A DNA stretch of 6,004 nucleotides from an uncultured Eubacterium sp. (GCA_947573465.1 CANPET010000113.1:1-6004), one strand, 5' to 3'. Shown: positions 1 to 5,428, counted from the first letter of the stretch. The notes: a model not told the origin generated them from the letters alone. Translations and numbers: made by a program.

Positions 1-117
1 TTGTTGTTTAAGTTAGAAGATAACTTTTCAATAAGGTGATATGCACTAATTTAGATTTCTTATACCGAGTCCATCATAGCACATATCCCTAAAAGATTCC
101 ACCGCTTCTTTTCATTT

Positions 118-366
118 TTAAACATTTAATAACAGATTCTCAAATGCCTGTTCCATGGAAAGTCCGTTATTTGCAAAACTGACCTTAATCATCATACTGC
201 CTCTCCGTAACAGATAAGGATTTCCGACCTGCTTCAAAAATTGTGCCTGCCTCTTTTCCTGTGAAAGATTCTTATCAATTTTGATATTTCTGATATCTGT
301 TAACTGTTCAATATCCACATCATCAAAATCCACATCAAGCAATGCTCTGTATTCTTCTGCCGTCAT
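118..366 (-). CDS. DUF6870-like small mobile-element protein
   Basis: An 82-residue protein of unknown function. The central pattern (a D-rich N-terminal third, DIRNIKIDKNLSQEKR, then QVGNPYLLRRG, IKVSFANNG and an acidic helix before the end) matches my memory of DUF6870, a small family common in Clostridia conjugative elements; this is recall, not a search. I start it at the ATG ending at 366 because GGAGGG lies 5 nt upstream. The frame stays open to a GTG at 444, which would add 26 residues, but that start has no Shine-Dalgarno sequence. It is the last gene of the operon behind mazF, 84 nt after the mazF stop. No membrane segment or catalytic motif is evident. It may be a regulator or accessory protein of the element. 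Confidence 0.75.
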   Translation of the reverse strand: MTAEEYRALLDVDFDDVDIEQLTDIRNIKIDKNLSQEKRQAQFLKQVGNPYLLRRGSMMIKVSFANNGLSMEQAFENLLLNV

Positions 367-450
367 CCAATCCCTCCAATCTTCAAAATAATAAATGCCA
401 CCCATACAGGCGGCTATGTAAAGCCGGGGCAGATGCTCCGGCACTATTCT

Positions 451-825
451 TTATTCGTTATACTTTCCTACCATTCCAAGCTGTATCTGCATCCCCAGTG
501 TAATCTTAAGCATCTGAAATGTGCTTACCTTTCCGACCTGACGCATCAAATCTCCATATCTTACACAGCATAACTGTTCACACAATGCTATGCTGTGCCT
601 GTCCAGCCCTTCTGCCTGAAAACCATTGATAAATACATGAGTCGGCATATAACGTTTCTTTTTTATCTTACTGGTAAGAGGAACAGCATGAAGTACCATG
701 CTGTGTTCATTCGCCCGGTTGTTGCTGACAATCACTACAGGACGTATGCTGTGCTGCAGATGATCCTCGTCATCTTCCGGCGGTCCGAAATCAACCATCC
801 AGATATCGCCTCTCTTAATTTCCAT
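451..825 (-). CDS. mazF: MazF/PemK-family endoribonuclease toxin
   Basis: A 124-residue type II toxin that, in this family, cleaves single-stranded RNA at short sequence motifs and acts as a homodimer in the cytoplasm. Visible family features in order are the N-terminal KRGDIWMVDFGP strand, RPVVIVSNN (R28, the family's catalytic arginine), VPLTS (T51, S52), the PTHVFI strand, and HSIALCEQL (S78, E83, Q84) in the C-terminal core. All expected active-site residues are present, so it is probably functional. The start is the ATG ending at 825 with AAGGAAGTG upstream; an in-frame extension to 909 lacks these merits. It overlaps the 45-residue ORF 815-952 by 11 nt, which implies translational coupling. 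No recognisable MazE precedes it, so its antitoxin is either that small ORF or elsewhere. Confidence 0.92.
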   Translation of the reverse strand: MEIKRGDIWMVDFGPPEDDEDHLQHSIRPVVIVSNNRANEHSMVLHAVPLTSKIKKKRYMPTHVFINGFQAEGLDRHSIALCEQLCCVRYGDLMRQVGKVSTFQMLKITLGMQIQLGMVGKYNE

Positions 826-952
826 CAGATTCACTTCCTTCCTGTTCTCTGATATATTCCCTTGCTTCGTCCTCTGTAGGACAAGAGACCACACGACTGC
901 CTTTCTCATTGGTCACTGTGGTCTCTGATGGATAAATGATACAGCCTAGCAC
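815..952 (-). CDS. 45-residue acidic protein, candidate MazF partner
   Basis: An unrecognised short ORF with a GTG start at 952, reading MLGCIIYPSETTV, then SRVVSCPTEDEAREYIREQ, and ending ESDGN. It overlaps the upstream gene by 7 nt (its stop is at 946-948) and overlaps the mazF start by 11 nt. Such end-to-end overlap on both sides is typical of translationally coupled operons. The C-terminal 20 residues are strongly acidic and probably helical, as in many toxin-neutralising tails. The position directly ahead of mazF is where mazE normally sits, but 45 residues is short for MazE and no DNA-binding domain is visible. The antitoxin role is inference. The start is weak: only a G-rich GGTGG lies upstream, so reinitiation after the preceding stop would be needed. 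Confidence 0.55.
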   Translation of the reverse strand: MLGCIIYPSETTVTNEKGSRVVSCPTEDEAREYIREQEGSESDGN

Positions 953-1278
953 CCGGCGCCACCGTCCAAGACAAGCGTAGCAGGTTCAAAGCCTCTGTTC
1001 TCTTCATTGATGCTGACATTGTGCTCGGATGCCAGCTTCATAATGCTTTTTACCGTTTCTCTATCCGTTGAAATATCCCAGATACTTCTAACAAGAATAC
1101 AGATGATTCCTTCTCTTTCTATATAGTAAGTGAGCTTATCTATGGCTCTGTCATCCTTGAAAATAGTTTCAACAACCTTCATGTCATTCTGCTTTGCGTA
1201 GGTTTCCATTCTGTCGGCAACATGGTTTTCCATGCTGCCCACAAATACAAGGCACTGATTTGTTCCTGTCTGTTCCAT
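946..1278 (-). CDS. Resolvase-fold-like protein lacking catalytic arginines
   Basis: A 110-residue protein whose layout resembles the N-terminal catalytic domain of serine recombinases. It has a beta strand CLVFVGS followed by a helix (DRMETYAKQNDM), the strand KVVETIF, a charged segment, the strand IICILVRSIWDIS, then a helix and HNVSI. S15 aligns with the catalytic serine, but the arginine two residues before it is replaced (V13), and the family's DRLSRD motif reads WDISTD, so the arginines that activate the phosphate are missing. No DNA-binding C-terminal domain follows. Recombination is therefore unlikely; a structural or regulatory role is possible. The ATG ending at 1278 has a strong AAGGAGG whose first bases overlap the previous gene's stop (1289-1291), so the two genes are coupled. 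The family reading is pattern-based. Confidence 0.72.
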   Translation of the reverse strand: MEQTGTNQCLVFVGSMENHVADRMETYAKQNDMKVVETIFKDDRAIDKLTYYIEREGIICILVRSIWDISTDRETVKSIMKLASEHNVSINEENRGFEPATLVLDGGAGC

Positions 1279-1288
1279 AACTGCCTCC

Positions 1289-1726
1289 TTAATTCTGCTG
1301 TGAAATTATTCCGGAACGAAAAATTCTGTCTAACTCCCTGATGATTTCGGAATCATCCACGTTACATTCTTCACAACCACAATTTTCCTCACAGTCAAGT
1401 GCATCATAATACTCATCCATATCTTCCTTTGCCGTTTCAACTGTAATTCCAAAATGGGCAAGCAGTTCGATGGTCTCCATTACCTCTTTATCCGTTGTAC
1501 CAACCATCGCACTGGAAAGTGTTACAACTGCATCAATATCCTCAACCTCTGCCATACCGATAAACGAGTATTTCATCGGCATACTCATACCCGCCTGGGA
1601 ATTTTCACCAAGAAGGGCAACAATCTCATACTCATGCTTCTCACAGTATCTCTCAAGCACTTCCACAATCATGTTGTTTACTGTTTCATTTGTTGTTCCA
1701 CTGATATAAATTACTGCTTTATTCAT
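1289..1726 (-). CDS. Resolvase-fold-like protein with C-terminal cysteine cluster
   Basis: A 145-residue protein, apparently a distant relative of the next gene. The strand AVIYISGTT, helix VLERYCEKH, strand YEIVALLGEN, strand DIDAVVTLS and helix before FGITVET follow the serine-recombinase N-terminal fold, but the expected arginine before the nucleophile is S9 and the nucleophile position appears to be T11 or T12. After the domain comes an acidic linker and a cysteine cluster (C112, C116, C118, C121) that could bind a metal, then a short helix RELDRIFRSG. The start is the ATG ending at 1726 because AAGGAG lies 9 nt upstream; the frame opens at a GTG (1744), but that GTG sits directly ahead of the AAGGAG itself. 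This is the first intact gene of the mazF operon. Function unknown. Confidence 0.75.
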   Translation of the reverse strand: MNKAVIYISGTTNETVNNMIVEVLERYCEKHEYEIVALLGENSQAGMSMPMKYSFIGMAEVEDIDAVVTLSSAMVGTTDKEVMETIELLAHFGITVETAKEDMDEYYDALDCEENCGCEECNVDDSEIIRELDRIFRSGIISQQN

Positions 1727-1769
1727 CGTAATAATCTCCTTCACTAAATAAATATTGTTTAGAACTGTT

Positions 1770-1792
1770 GGGAAAACCCTTGGATATTTCCC
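1770..1792 (-). other. Hairpin in the 5' leader of the resolvase-like operon
   Basis: Perfect 6-bp inverted repeat GGGAAA / TTTCCC with an 11-nt loop, 43 nt upstream of the first start codon of the operon. There is no U-tract, so it is not a terminator. It may be a leader structure or a protein-binding site. Confidence 0.35.
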
Positions 1793-1820
1793 TATGTTTG
1801 ATTTGATATTCGCGCGATAT

Positions 1821-1921
1821 TATCTCCTCACATAAAGGGACTTAATTCTCATTCACTGTCTGTTGGTCCGGTAAAATGTGGCACAGGTTGACTATGCTAA
1901 ATCCCTTTGTGTGAGAAGACA
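1821..1921. repeat. 101-bp element with 20-bp imperfect terminal inverted repeats
   Basis: Arms 1821-1840 and 1902-1921 are inverted copies matching at 17 of 20 positions, with the core CTCACATAAAGGG at 1827-1839 against CCCTTTGTGTGAG at 1903-1915. The right arm contains the last codons and stop of the pseudogene at 1897-2241. It could be a small MITE-like remnant, a large RNA stem, or two convergent copies of the same gene end (the left arm, read on the plus strand, ends SHKGT-stop; the right arm, read on the minus strand, ends SHKGI-stop). No target-site duplication was evident. Confidence 0.5.
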
Positions 1922-2241
1922 ATGTGGAAAGCCAAACCTTCCAATATCTTCTCAAGTCTCTCTGACTCATCCCCCGGCGGGGTAACATATCCTATGCTAG
2001 CTGCAATCACTTCGTAGTATCCATGCCCGTCAAGGACTTGCGAAAAAGTGAGCCACACTTTCTATAAATGCATTCTGCTGAAATCCGAATGCACATGACA
2101 CCTCATTATCCCCTGCTGCTACACCAGTAGGCACAACCCTCTGCTCGGCACCTTCACAGGCGAATACTTCATGTTTCTCATAATCATCAAAGTATCAGGT
2201 ACATCTTCGCACGAAATGGGGTTCTGCCACCCTACTTCCAT
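1897..2241 (-). pseudogene. Frameshifted remnant of a ~114-residue hypothetical protein
   Basis: The ATG ending at 2241 opens MEVGWQNPISCEDVPDT. The sensible reading then moves frame near the TTT run at 2189-2191 and gives DDYEKHEVFACEGAEQ, then GVAAGDNEVSCAFGFQQN up to FIESVAHFF. It moves again near the T5 run at 2043-2047 and gives QVLDGHGYYEVIAASIGY, TPPGDESERLEKILEG, and ends SHKGI at the TAG at 1897-1899. The first and last segments are in the same frame (a net -1 followed by +1), but staying in that frame meets a TAG in the middle. The three segments read as good protein, with Gly/Glu-rich conserved-looking stretches, so this is a decayed gene rather than chance. I do not recognise the family. 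No good ribosome binding site precedes the ATG. Sequencing error at the short homopolymers is the alternative. Confidence 0.65.
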
Positions 2242-2274
2242 ATTAAATAGGAACAAGGCGAAATAGAAAATCGC

Positions 2275-2318
2275 GGGATATGCGTGTCCTATTCAGTTGT
2301 CAAATATCAAGTTGATAT
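2275..2318 (-). promoter_or_regulatory. Candidate promoter with 15-bp palindrome abutting the -35
   Basis: On the minus strand the perfect palindrome ATATCAACTTGATAT (2304-2318) directly abuts a TTGACA box (2298-2303). A 17-nt spacer leads to TATCCC (2275-2280), a poor -10. It would drive the pseudogene and possibly the downstream mazF operon, with the palindrome as an activator or repressor site. The weak -10 keeps this tentative. Confidence 0.4.
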
Positions 2319-2328
2319 AGAACCGAAC

Positions 2329-2383
2329 AAAAAGAGCTGCCCGGTAACTCACCAACCATAGTTAGATTCTATACCGAAACAGC
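2329..2383 (-). terminator. Intrinsic terminator after the 2439-2750 XRE gene
   Basis: Minus-strand arms GCTGTTTCGGTA (2372-2383) and TACCGGGCAGC (2336-2346) pair with two G-U wobbles and one bulge. The apical loop contains a further small stem, and the U-tract TCTTTTTG follows (2329-2333). It lies about 55 nt beyond the XRE stop codon and isolates that gene from the pseudogene promoter region. Confidence 0.75.
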
Positions 2384-2438
2384 CCTTCAAAAAATGCACT
2401 TGCACGCTCCCTTTTGGGACAAAATTGGCTCCCTATAT

Positions 2439-2750
2439 TTACTTTTGAAATGCTTTCATTACTTCTATCAATAATGGCTTTTTATCATCGGGGCATCCAT
2501 TGTACAAGGATACTACATAATCTGATTCCTGCTCTTTTTCCTCAATACCCACTAAATATTCCAAAGAAACTCTAAAATATTCAGCAAGTGCTATCAGATT
2601 ATCTACTGACAATCCATTCACACCTCTTTCTGCTTTACTTATTGTCTTCAAATGCAAGCCAATCTTCTCTGATAAATTCGCCTGACTCAGTCCTTCCTTC
2701 TTACGAAGTTCTGCTATTCTTTTTCCACTCAATTCAGTGTTGTAATTCAA
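2439..2750 (-). CDS. XRE-family transcriptional regulator (module-distal copy)
   Basis: A 103-residue Cro/C1-type DNA-binding protein. The helix-turn-helix spans about residues 8-67: GKRIAELRKKEGLSQ, then NLSEKIGLH, recognition segment LKTISKAERG, then LSVDNLIALAEYF and SLEYLVG. The remaining 35 residues form a short acidic then helical tail, probably for dimerisation. The start is TTG at 2750, the only start after an in-frame stop six codons upstream, with AAAGAAGG about 5 nt away. It aligns without gaps to the start of its paralogue at 5498-5821, which shares 42 of 67 residues including almost the whole recognition helix. A 10-bp inverted repeat overlaps its ribosome binding site, which suggests autoregulation. 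It follows the GTPase / Com-like operon but is separated from it by a terminator. Confidence 0.93.
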   Translation of the reverse strand: MNYNTELSGKRIAELRKKEGLSQANLSEKIGLHLKTISKAERGVNGLSVDNLIALAEYFRVSLEYLVGIEEKEQESDYVVSLYNGCPDDKKPLLIEVMKAFQK

Positions 2751-2781
2751 ATTAACCTTCTTTCCCTACATAAGGTTAATT
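2750..2781 (-). promoter_or_regulatory. Operator-like inverted repeat over the XRE start region
   Basis: Perfect 10-bp arms AATTAACCTT (2750-2759) and AAGGTTAATT (2772-2781) flank a 12-nt spacer that includes most of the gene's ribosome binding site. As DNA it is a good dimeric repressor site. As RNA it would form a hairpin hiding AAGG and part of the TTG start. A poor promoter (TTGTGA, 17 nt, TAACCT) can be drawn just upstream with its -10 inside the repeat. Confidence 0.6.
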
Positions 2782-2823
2782 GATATCTCATGGATTCACA
2801 AACTCTCTCTGTAGTATAAATGC

Positions 2824-2869
2824 AAAAAGCCAGGTAGTTCATTCACATACTGCAAATGAATTACCCGGC
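2824..2869 (-). terminator. Strong intrinsic terminator of the GTPase / Com-like operon
   Basis: On the minus strand, arm GCCGGGTAATTCATT (2855-2869) pairs with AATGAACTACCTGGC (2829-2843) as a 15-position stem with one mismatch and one G-U pair. The loop is 11 nt and TTTTT (2824-2828) follows. It starts 27 nt after the small zinc-ribbon gene's stop. Confidence 0.92.
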
Positions 2870-2896
2870 CTTAGTCGTTAATAGTTTCTTATTACG

Positions 2897-3076
2897 CTAC
2901 TTGCTCGTTGCAATTTTCATATTAATTTGTGGAAAATACTGTTCATCATTTTCCAAATTAATACGAACAATATTTTTGCATTTCATACACTTAATTTCAA
3001 TTACACCACTTTTCGAATCAGTTTCAAATAATCTTCTGTGGTCAATTCCACAACTTATAGTTCTGTATTTGCTCAT
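2897..3076 (-). CDS. Com-like zinc-ribbon protein, 59 residues
   Basis: A small gene reading MSKYRTISCGIDHRRLFETD, then GVIEIKCMKCKNIVRI, ending KIATSK. The block C9, RRLFETDS, IEIKC30-MKC33-K closely follows the phage Mu Com pattern (C-x2-C, KLLFKADS, IEIRCPRCK). In Mu, Com is a zinc-containing protein that binds mRNA and activates mom translation. Here the second ligand of the first knuckle is not Cys; D12 or H13 would have to serve. The ATG ending at 3076 has a near-perfect AAGGAGGAAAT just upstream, which makes the start very secure. It lies 107 nt downstream of the GTPase gene and before a strong terminator, so the two are probably one operon. An RNA-binding or nucleic-acid-binding role is inferred from the fold only. 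Confidence 0.85.
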   Translation of the reverse strand: MSKYRTISCGIDHRRLFETDSKSGVIEIKCMKCKNIVRINLENDEQYFPQINMKIATSK

Positions 3077-3135
3077 ATTTCCTCCTTAACTACGGTGCAC
3101 TATGCTTCCATAGAAAATTAGAAATATTCTCAAAT

Positions 3136-3184
3136 GGTTAGCACAGCCTTTTCCAAAGCGGGTAGCTCTGTACTTCGCTTAACC
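3136..3184 (-). other. Structured intergenic element between GTPase and Com-like genes
   Basis: On the minus strand the segment begins at the last base of the GTPase stop codon. GGTTA (3180-3184) pairs with TAACC (3136-3140), a GC-GC step and ACAG/CTGT continue the stem past bulges, and an internal hairpin AGAGC-TACCC-GCTTT (3155-3169) carries the same loop as one in the GTPase leader. No U-tract follows, so it is not a terminator. It may be a regulatory or protein-binding RNA element controlling the downstream small gene. Confidence 0.45.
3157..3175. repeat. Direct repeat copy A (17 of 19 matches to 5410-5428)
   Basis: AGCGGGTAGCTCTGTACTT. It matches 5410-5428 except at two positions inside the short CTG/ATC variable triplet. 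It lies just downstream of the GTPase stop and upstream of the Com-like gene. Confidence 0.6.
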
Positions 3185-5262
3185 TATTTGTAAATTACAT
3201 TCAACGCAATCGTCTTCTTTACAGCATCCTTCAATACTTTTTCCAAGGCATCTACATATTGATTTTCATCAATCATACCCTTATAAAAGTAAGGTATGCT
3301 GTTATTTAAGAACCCACGGAAATATGTGCCAAATCCAAAACCTGTTAATTCTGCATCTCTCATTGCTTTGTCATAGAGAAGAATGCTGACAAATTTTTTA
3401 GCATCTACATTTCTGGCAATCTGCTTCCAAAACAACTCATCTTCCTTCTGCCCAGGGAAGCGTCCATTTACTAATTTCATTGTCATATGAACGGTATGAC
3501 TAATAAAGTTTTCTGAGATGAAATTACGCAAGTTTCCTGTGAAGTCAATAGTAAACGACTTACAATTAATGTAATAATTTTCTTCAATTTTACAACTATA
3601 TCCATCTCCATATCTAAGTCTTCTCTTAAGAGCGTTGTAGCTGTTACCATGCGGACATATTCCCATGTTGTCACCTATATTTTTACTCCCCGGCTCAAAC
3701 ACCTTCTTATCGGTTTCACTCTCAAGAATATGAGCTCTAACACACTTAATTAACTCATCTCGATTTATTTCAACATCTACGTCTTCTTCTCCAAGAAGGG
3801 TAATCGGAATTTTAACAGATGTCCTTACTAGGAACTCTGCTGTCTGCAATAAAATACTCTTTACAACATTAACAATGTTATACTTTCTGACAACTTCTTC
3901 GTGCTTCATTCCTTCATCACGTTTTAAGTAACATGGTAATGCCACGATCTCTAAATTACGTCTCGCTTTATTCTGAGCTTCCTGCAATTCACCTTGAAGT
4001 TCCTTCACTCTCTTATTGACTTGCTCAATAATTTCATCAGCTGACATCTCATTCGCCACATCCATCGACACTGAAAACGGATCGTCAATAAAATCATCTT
4101 TTCTCAATGCATCAATATACAAATCTACCTTATTATTAACCATAAATAAAGGCGTTTGTTTCTTGTACGCTTCTAACAGCTTACGATACAGTTCATAAAT
4201 CTTTTTTTCATTTGTATCACCTTGAAGCGGCACTACCATTGCTACTGCATCCGTATCTCCTTGGTAAATGAGTTCGTTCAGATAATCTGCATTATCATCA
4301 TTAACTACCCCCGTATGATACAATCCTCTTGTATCTAATATTCCAAAAGTATATTCGCCATGTTCATCAATAAACACCTGCGAGGCATTCTTATCATTAG
4401 CAATAATATCTCGTACTGCCTTGTTCATTGGTGTATAAATAAAAATCTGTCCACACAACACCTCCAATGATAAACGCTCTCCCGCCTGCAAGTTATTAGA
4501 TGTAAACATTGCCCCAATGAATCGATTGTCTTCTTCTGTTTCTTCTAAGGAAATCTCTTTGTAATATAAACCATCTTCCGAGATGTTCTCCTCATTAAAG
4601 TATTCAAAGAATTTATCTCTCAATATCTCATTTGTCTCTTCACAAATTTCCAGCAATTCGTTCGTGAAGTCTTTGTCGATAAGTGAGATAATTCTCTCAA
4701 CCTCAATTTTTAACGCACCTAAGAATTTGTTCGAGTTTTCTTTAGCTTCTTTCTCCGACATGTTATTTTTAGTGGCATTATAGATTTCATAATCATGTTC
4801 ACTAAAATGAAACTTTCTATACACTCCCACAATCTTCTCTACAAATTCCTTTTTCTGCTGCTCTGTCAAGAAATTGAATACTGCACATGTGTTATTACGT
4901 TCACTTAACTGTGAAAACAATTCCTCTTCAAAATCACTTTCCGCTTTACCTACCATGCTTGCGACTACTTTACCATTAAGTCTTACTACCTTGGCTATCG
5001 CAGTAATAACCATCTCAGAAAATACTTTCCTTTCCAGTATTTCCTCACTAATACTTGCCGCAACAATTACCTTGCCATTCAACGCTGTCGTATAAACTAG
5101 CATTCTTTCACGAACCGTTGAATTTGTTTTGCCAACACATTTAATCAATATCTTACGAGCTCTAGGTTCAGCAAAAACAACTGAAAATTCCGTTTTACCA
5201 TCTCCAGTTCCGCCAATCAGCTTAATGACATGCATATGTGGCAATAAATTTTTCTTGAACAC
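3184..5262 (-). CDS. Large GTPase-like protein of unrecognised family
   Basis: A 692-residue protein. Residues 12-24 give a hydrophobic strand and P-loop GGTGDGKT (G1). T49 in NSTVRER is a possible switch I threonine. After an insertion of over 200 residues, strands QVFIDEH and YTFGILDTRG (D310-G313, G3) are followed by AVAMVVPLQ, then PLFMVNNKVD with N377-K378-V379-D380 (G4, guanine-specific), and IVALPCYL (possible G5 strand). Residues about 404-436 look like a coiled coil. The C-terminal 250 residues (CPHGN at 536-540, a Gly/Phe-rich GFGFGTYFRG at 641-650) match nothing I know. There are no membrane segments. GTP binding and hydrolysis is inferred from motifs. The start is GTG at 5262 because AAGGAGG lies 9 nt upstream. 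It has its own promoter and a terminator-containing leader. It might be a dynamin- or AIG1-like defence GTPase, but membership is unproven. Confidence 0.88.
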   Translation of the reverse strand: MFKKNLLPHMHVIKLIGGTGDGKTEFSVVFAEPRARKILIKCVGKTNSTVRERMLVYTTALNGKVIVAASISEEILERKVFSEMVITAIAKVVRLNGKVVASMVGKAESDFEEELFSQLSERNNTCAVFNFLTEQQKKEFVEKIVGVYRKFHFSEHDYEIYNATKNNMSEKEAKENSNKFLGALKIEVERIISLIDKDFTNELLEICEETNEILRDKFFEYFNEENISEDGLYYKEISLEETEEDNRFIGAMFTSNNLQAGERLSLEVLCGQIFIYTPMNKAVRDIIANDKNASQVFIDEHGEYTFGILDTRGLYHTGVVNDDNADYLNELIYQGDTDAVAMVVPLQGDTNEKKIYELYRKLLEAYKKQTPLFMVNNKVDLYIDALRKDDFIDDPFSVSMDVANEMSADEIIEQVNKRVKELQGELQEAQNKARRNLEIVALPCYLKRDEGMKHEEVVRKYNIVNVVKSILLQTAEFLVRTSVKIPITLLGEEDVDVEINRDELIKCVRAHILESETDKKVFEPGSKNIGDNMGICPHGNSYNALKRRLRYGDGYSCKIEENYYINCKSFTIDFTGNLRNFISENFISHTVHMTMKLVNGRFPGQKEDELFWKQIARNVDAKKFVSILLYDKAMRDAELTGFGFGTYFRGFLNNSIPYFYKGMIDENQYVDALEKVLKDAVKKTIALNVIYK

Positions 5263-5271
5263 CTTTTATGT

Positions 5272-5278
5272 CCTCCTT
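5272..5278 (-). promoter_or_regulatory. Ribosome binding site fixing the GTG start of the GTPase
   Basis: Minus-strand AAGGAGG, 9 nt before the GTG at 5262. The next in-frame ATG (codon 10) has no such sequence, so the GTG start is preferred. Confidence 0.85.
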
Positions 5279-5293
5279 GTAATTTATTACAAC

Positions 5294-5332
5294 AAAAAAG
5301 CCCATAACAATCCATCGGAAGATGTTATGGGC
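5294..5332 (-). terminator. Leader terminator upstream of the GTPase ribosome binding site
   Basis: Perfect 10-bp stem GCCCATAACA (5323-5332 on the minus strand) / TGTTATGGGC (5300-5309) with a 13-nt loop, followed by TTTTTT (5294-5299). It sits after the promoter and 15 nt before the Shine-Dalgarno sequence of the GTPase. It would therefore attenuate the gene or end a short RNA, with read-through needed for expression. Confidence 0.88.
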
Positions 5333-5409
5333 ATAAATTCATATGCAAGAACAAGAAGATACAATATCTATCTTCTCCATAATATCGTCACAGCATGGAT
5401 CGTTTTGAT

Positions 5410-5428
5410 AGCGGGTAGCTATCTACTT
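5410..5428. repeat. Direct repeat copy B (17 of 19 matches to 3157-3175)
   Basis: AGCGGGTAGCTATCTACTT. It contains most of the TACCC-loop hairpin of the GTPase leader. It is the partner of copy A, about 2.25 kb away in the same orientation. Confidence 0.6.

Noticed and set aside
10..26. AAGTTA-GAAGA-TAACTT inverted repeat near the left edge
   Set aside because: Only 6 bp, AT-rich, and without a proper U-tract; could be chance.
423..442. GC-rich hairpin just after the mazF stop
   Set aside because: A 9-bp stem with one mismatch but a loop of only 2 nt and no U-tract; not convincing as a terminator.
595..852. Plus-strand ORF opposite mazF
   Set aside because: Antisense to a gene with a clear family assignment; no supporting start signal.
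826..909. N-terminal extension of MazF by 28 residues
   Set aside because: The family begins at MEIKRGDI, which has AAGGAAGTG upstream. The extension overlaps the 45-residue ORF in another frame.
1454..1747. Plus-strand ORFs opposite the first resolvase-like gene (also 1470-1709)
   Set aside because: Antisense shadows of a gene with a strong start signal; composition is not protein-like.
2856..3089. Plus-strand hydrophobic 77-codon ORF
   Set aside because: It is antisense to the zinc-ribbon gene, which has an ideal ribosome binding site and a family match. The hydrophobicity comes from A-rich antisense codons.
3136..3184. tRNA-like or preQ1-riboswitch-like reading of the intergenic element
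   Set aside because: The GCGGGTAGCTC resemblance to a tRNA 5' end has no matching acceptor, anticodon or T-arm, and the preQ1 aptamer consensus is not met.
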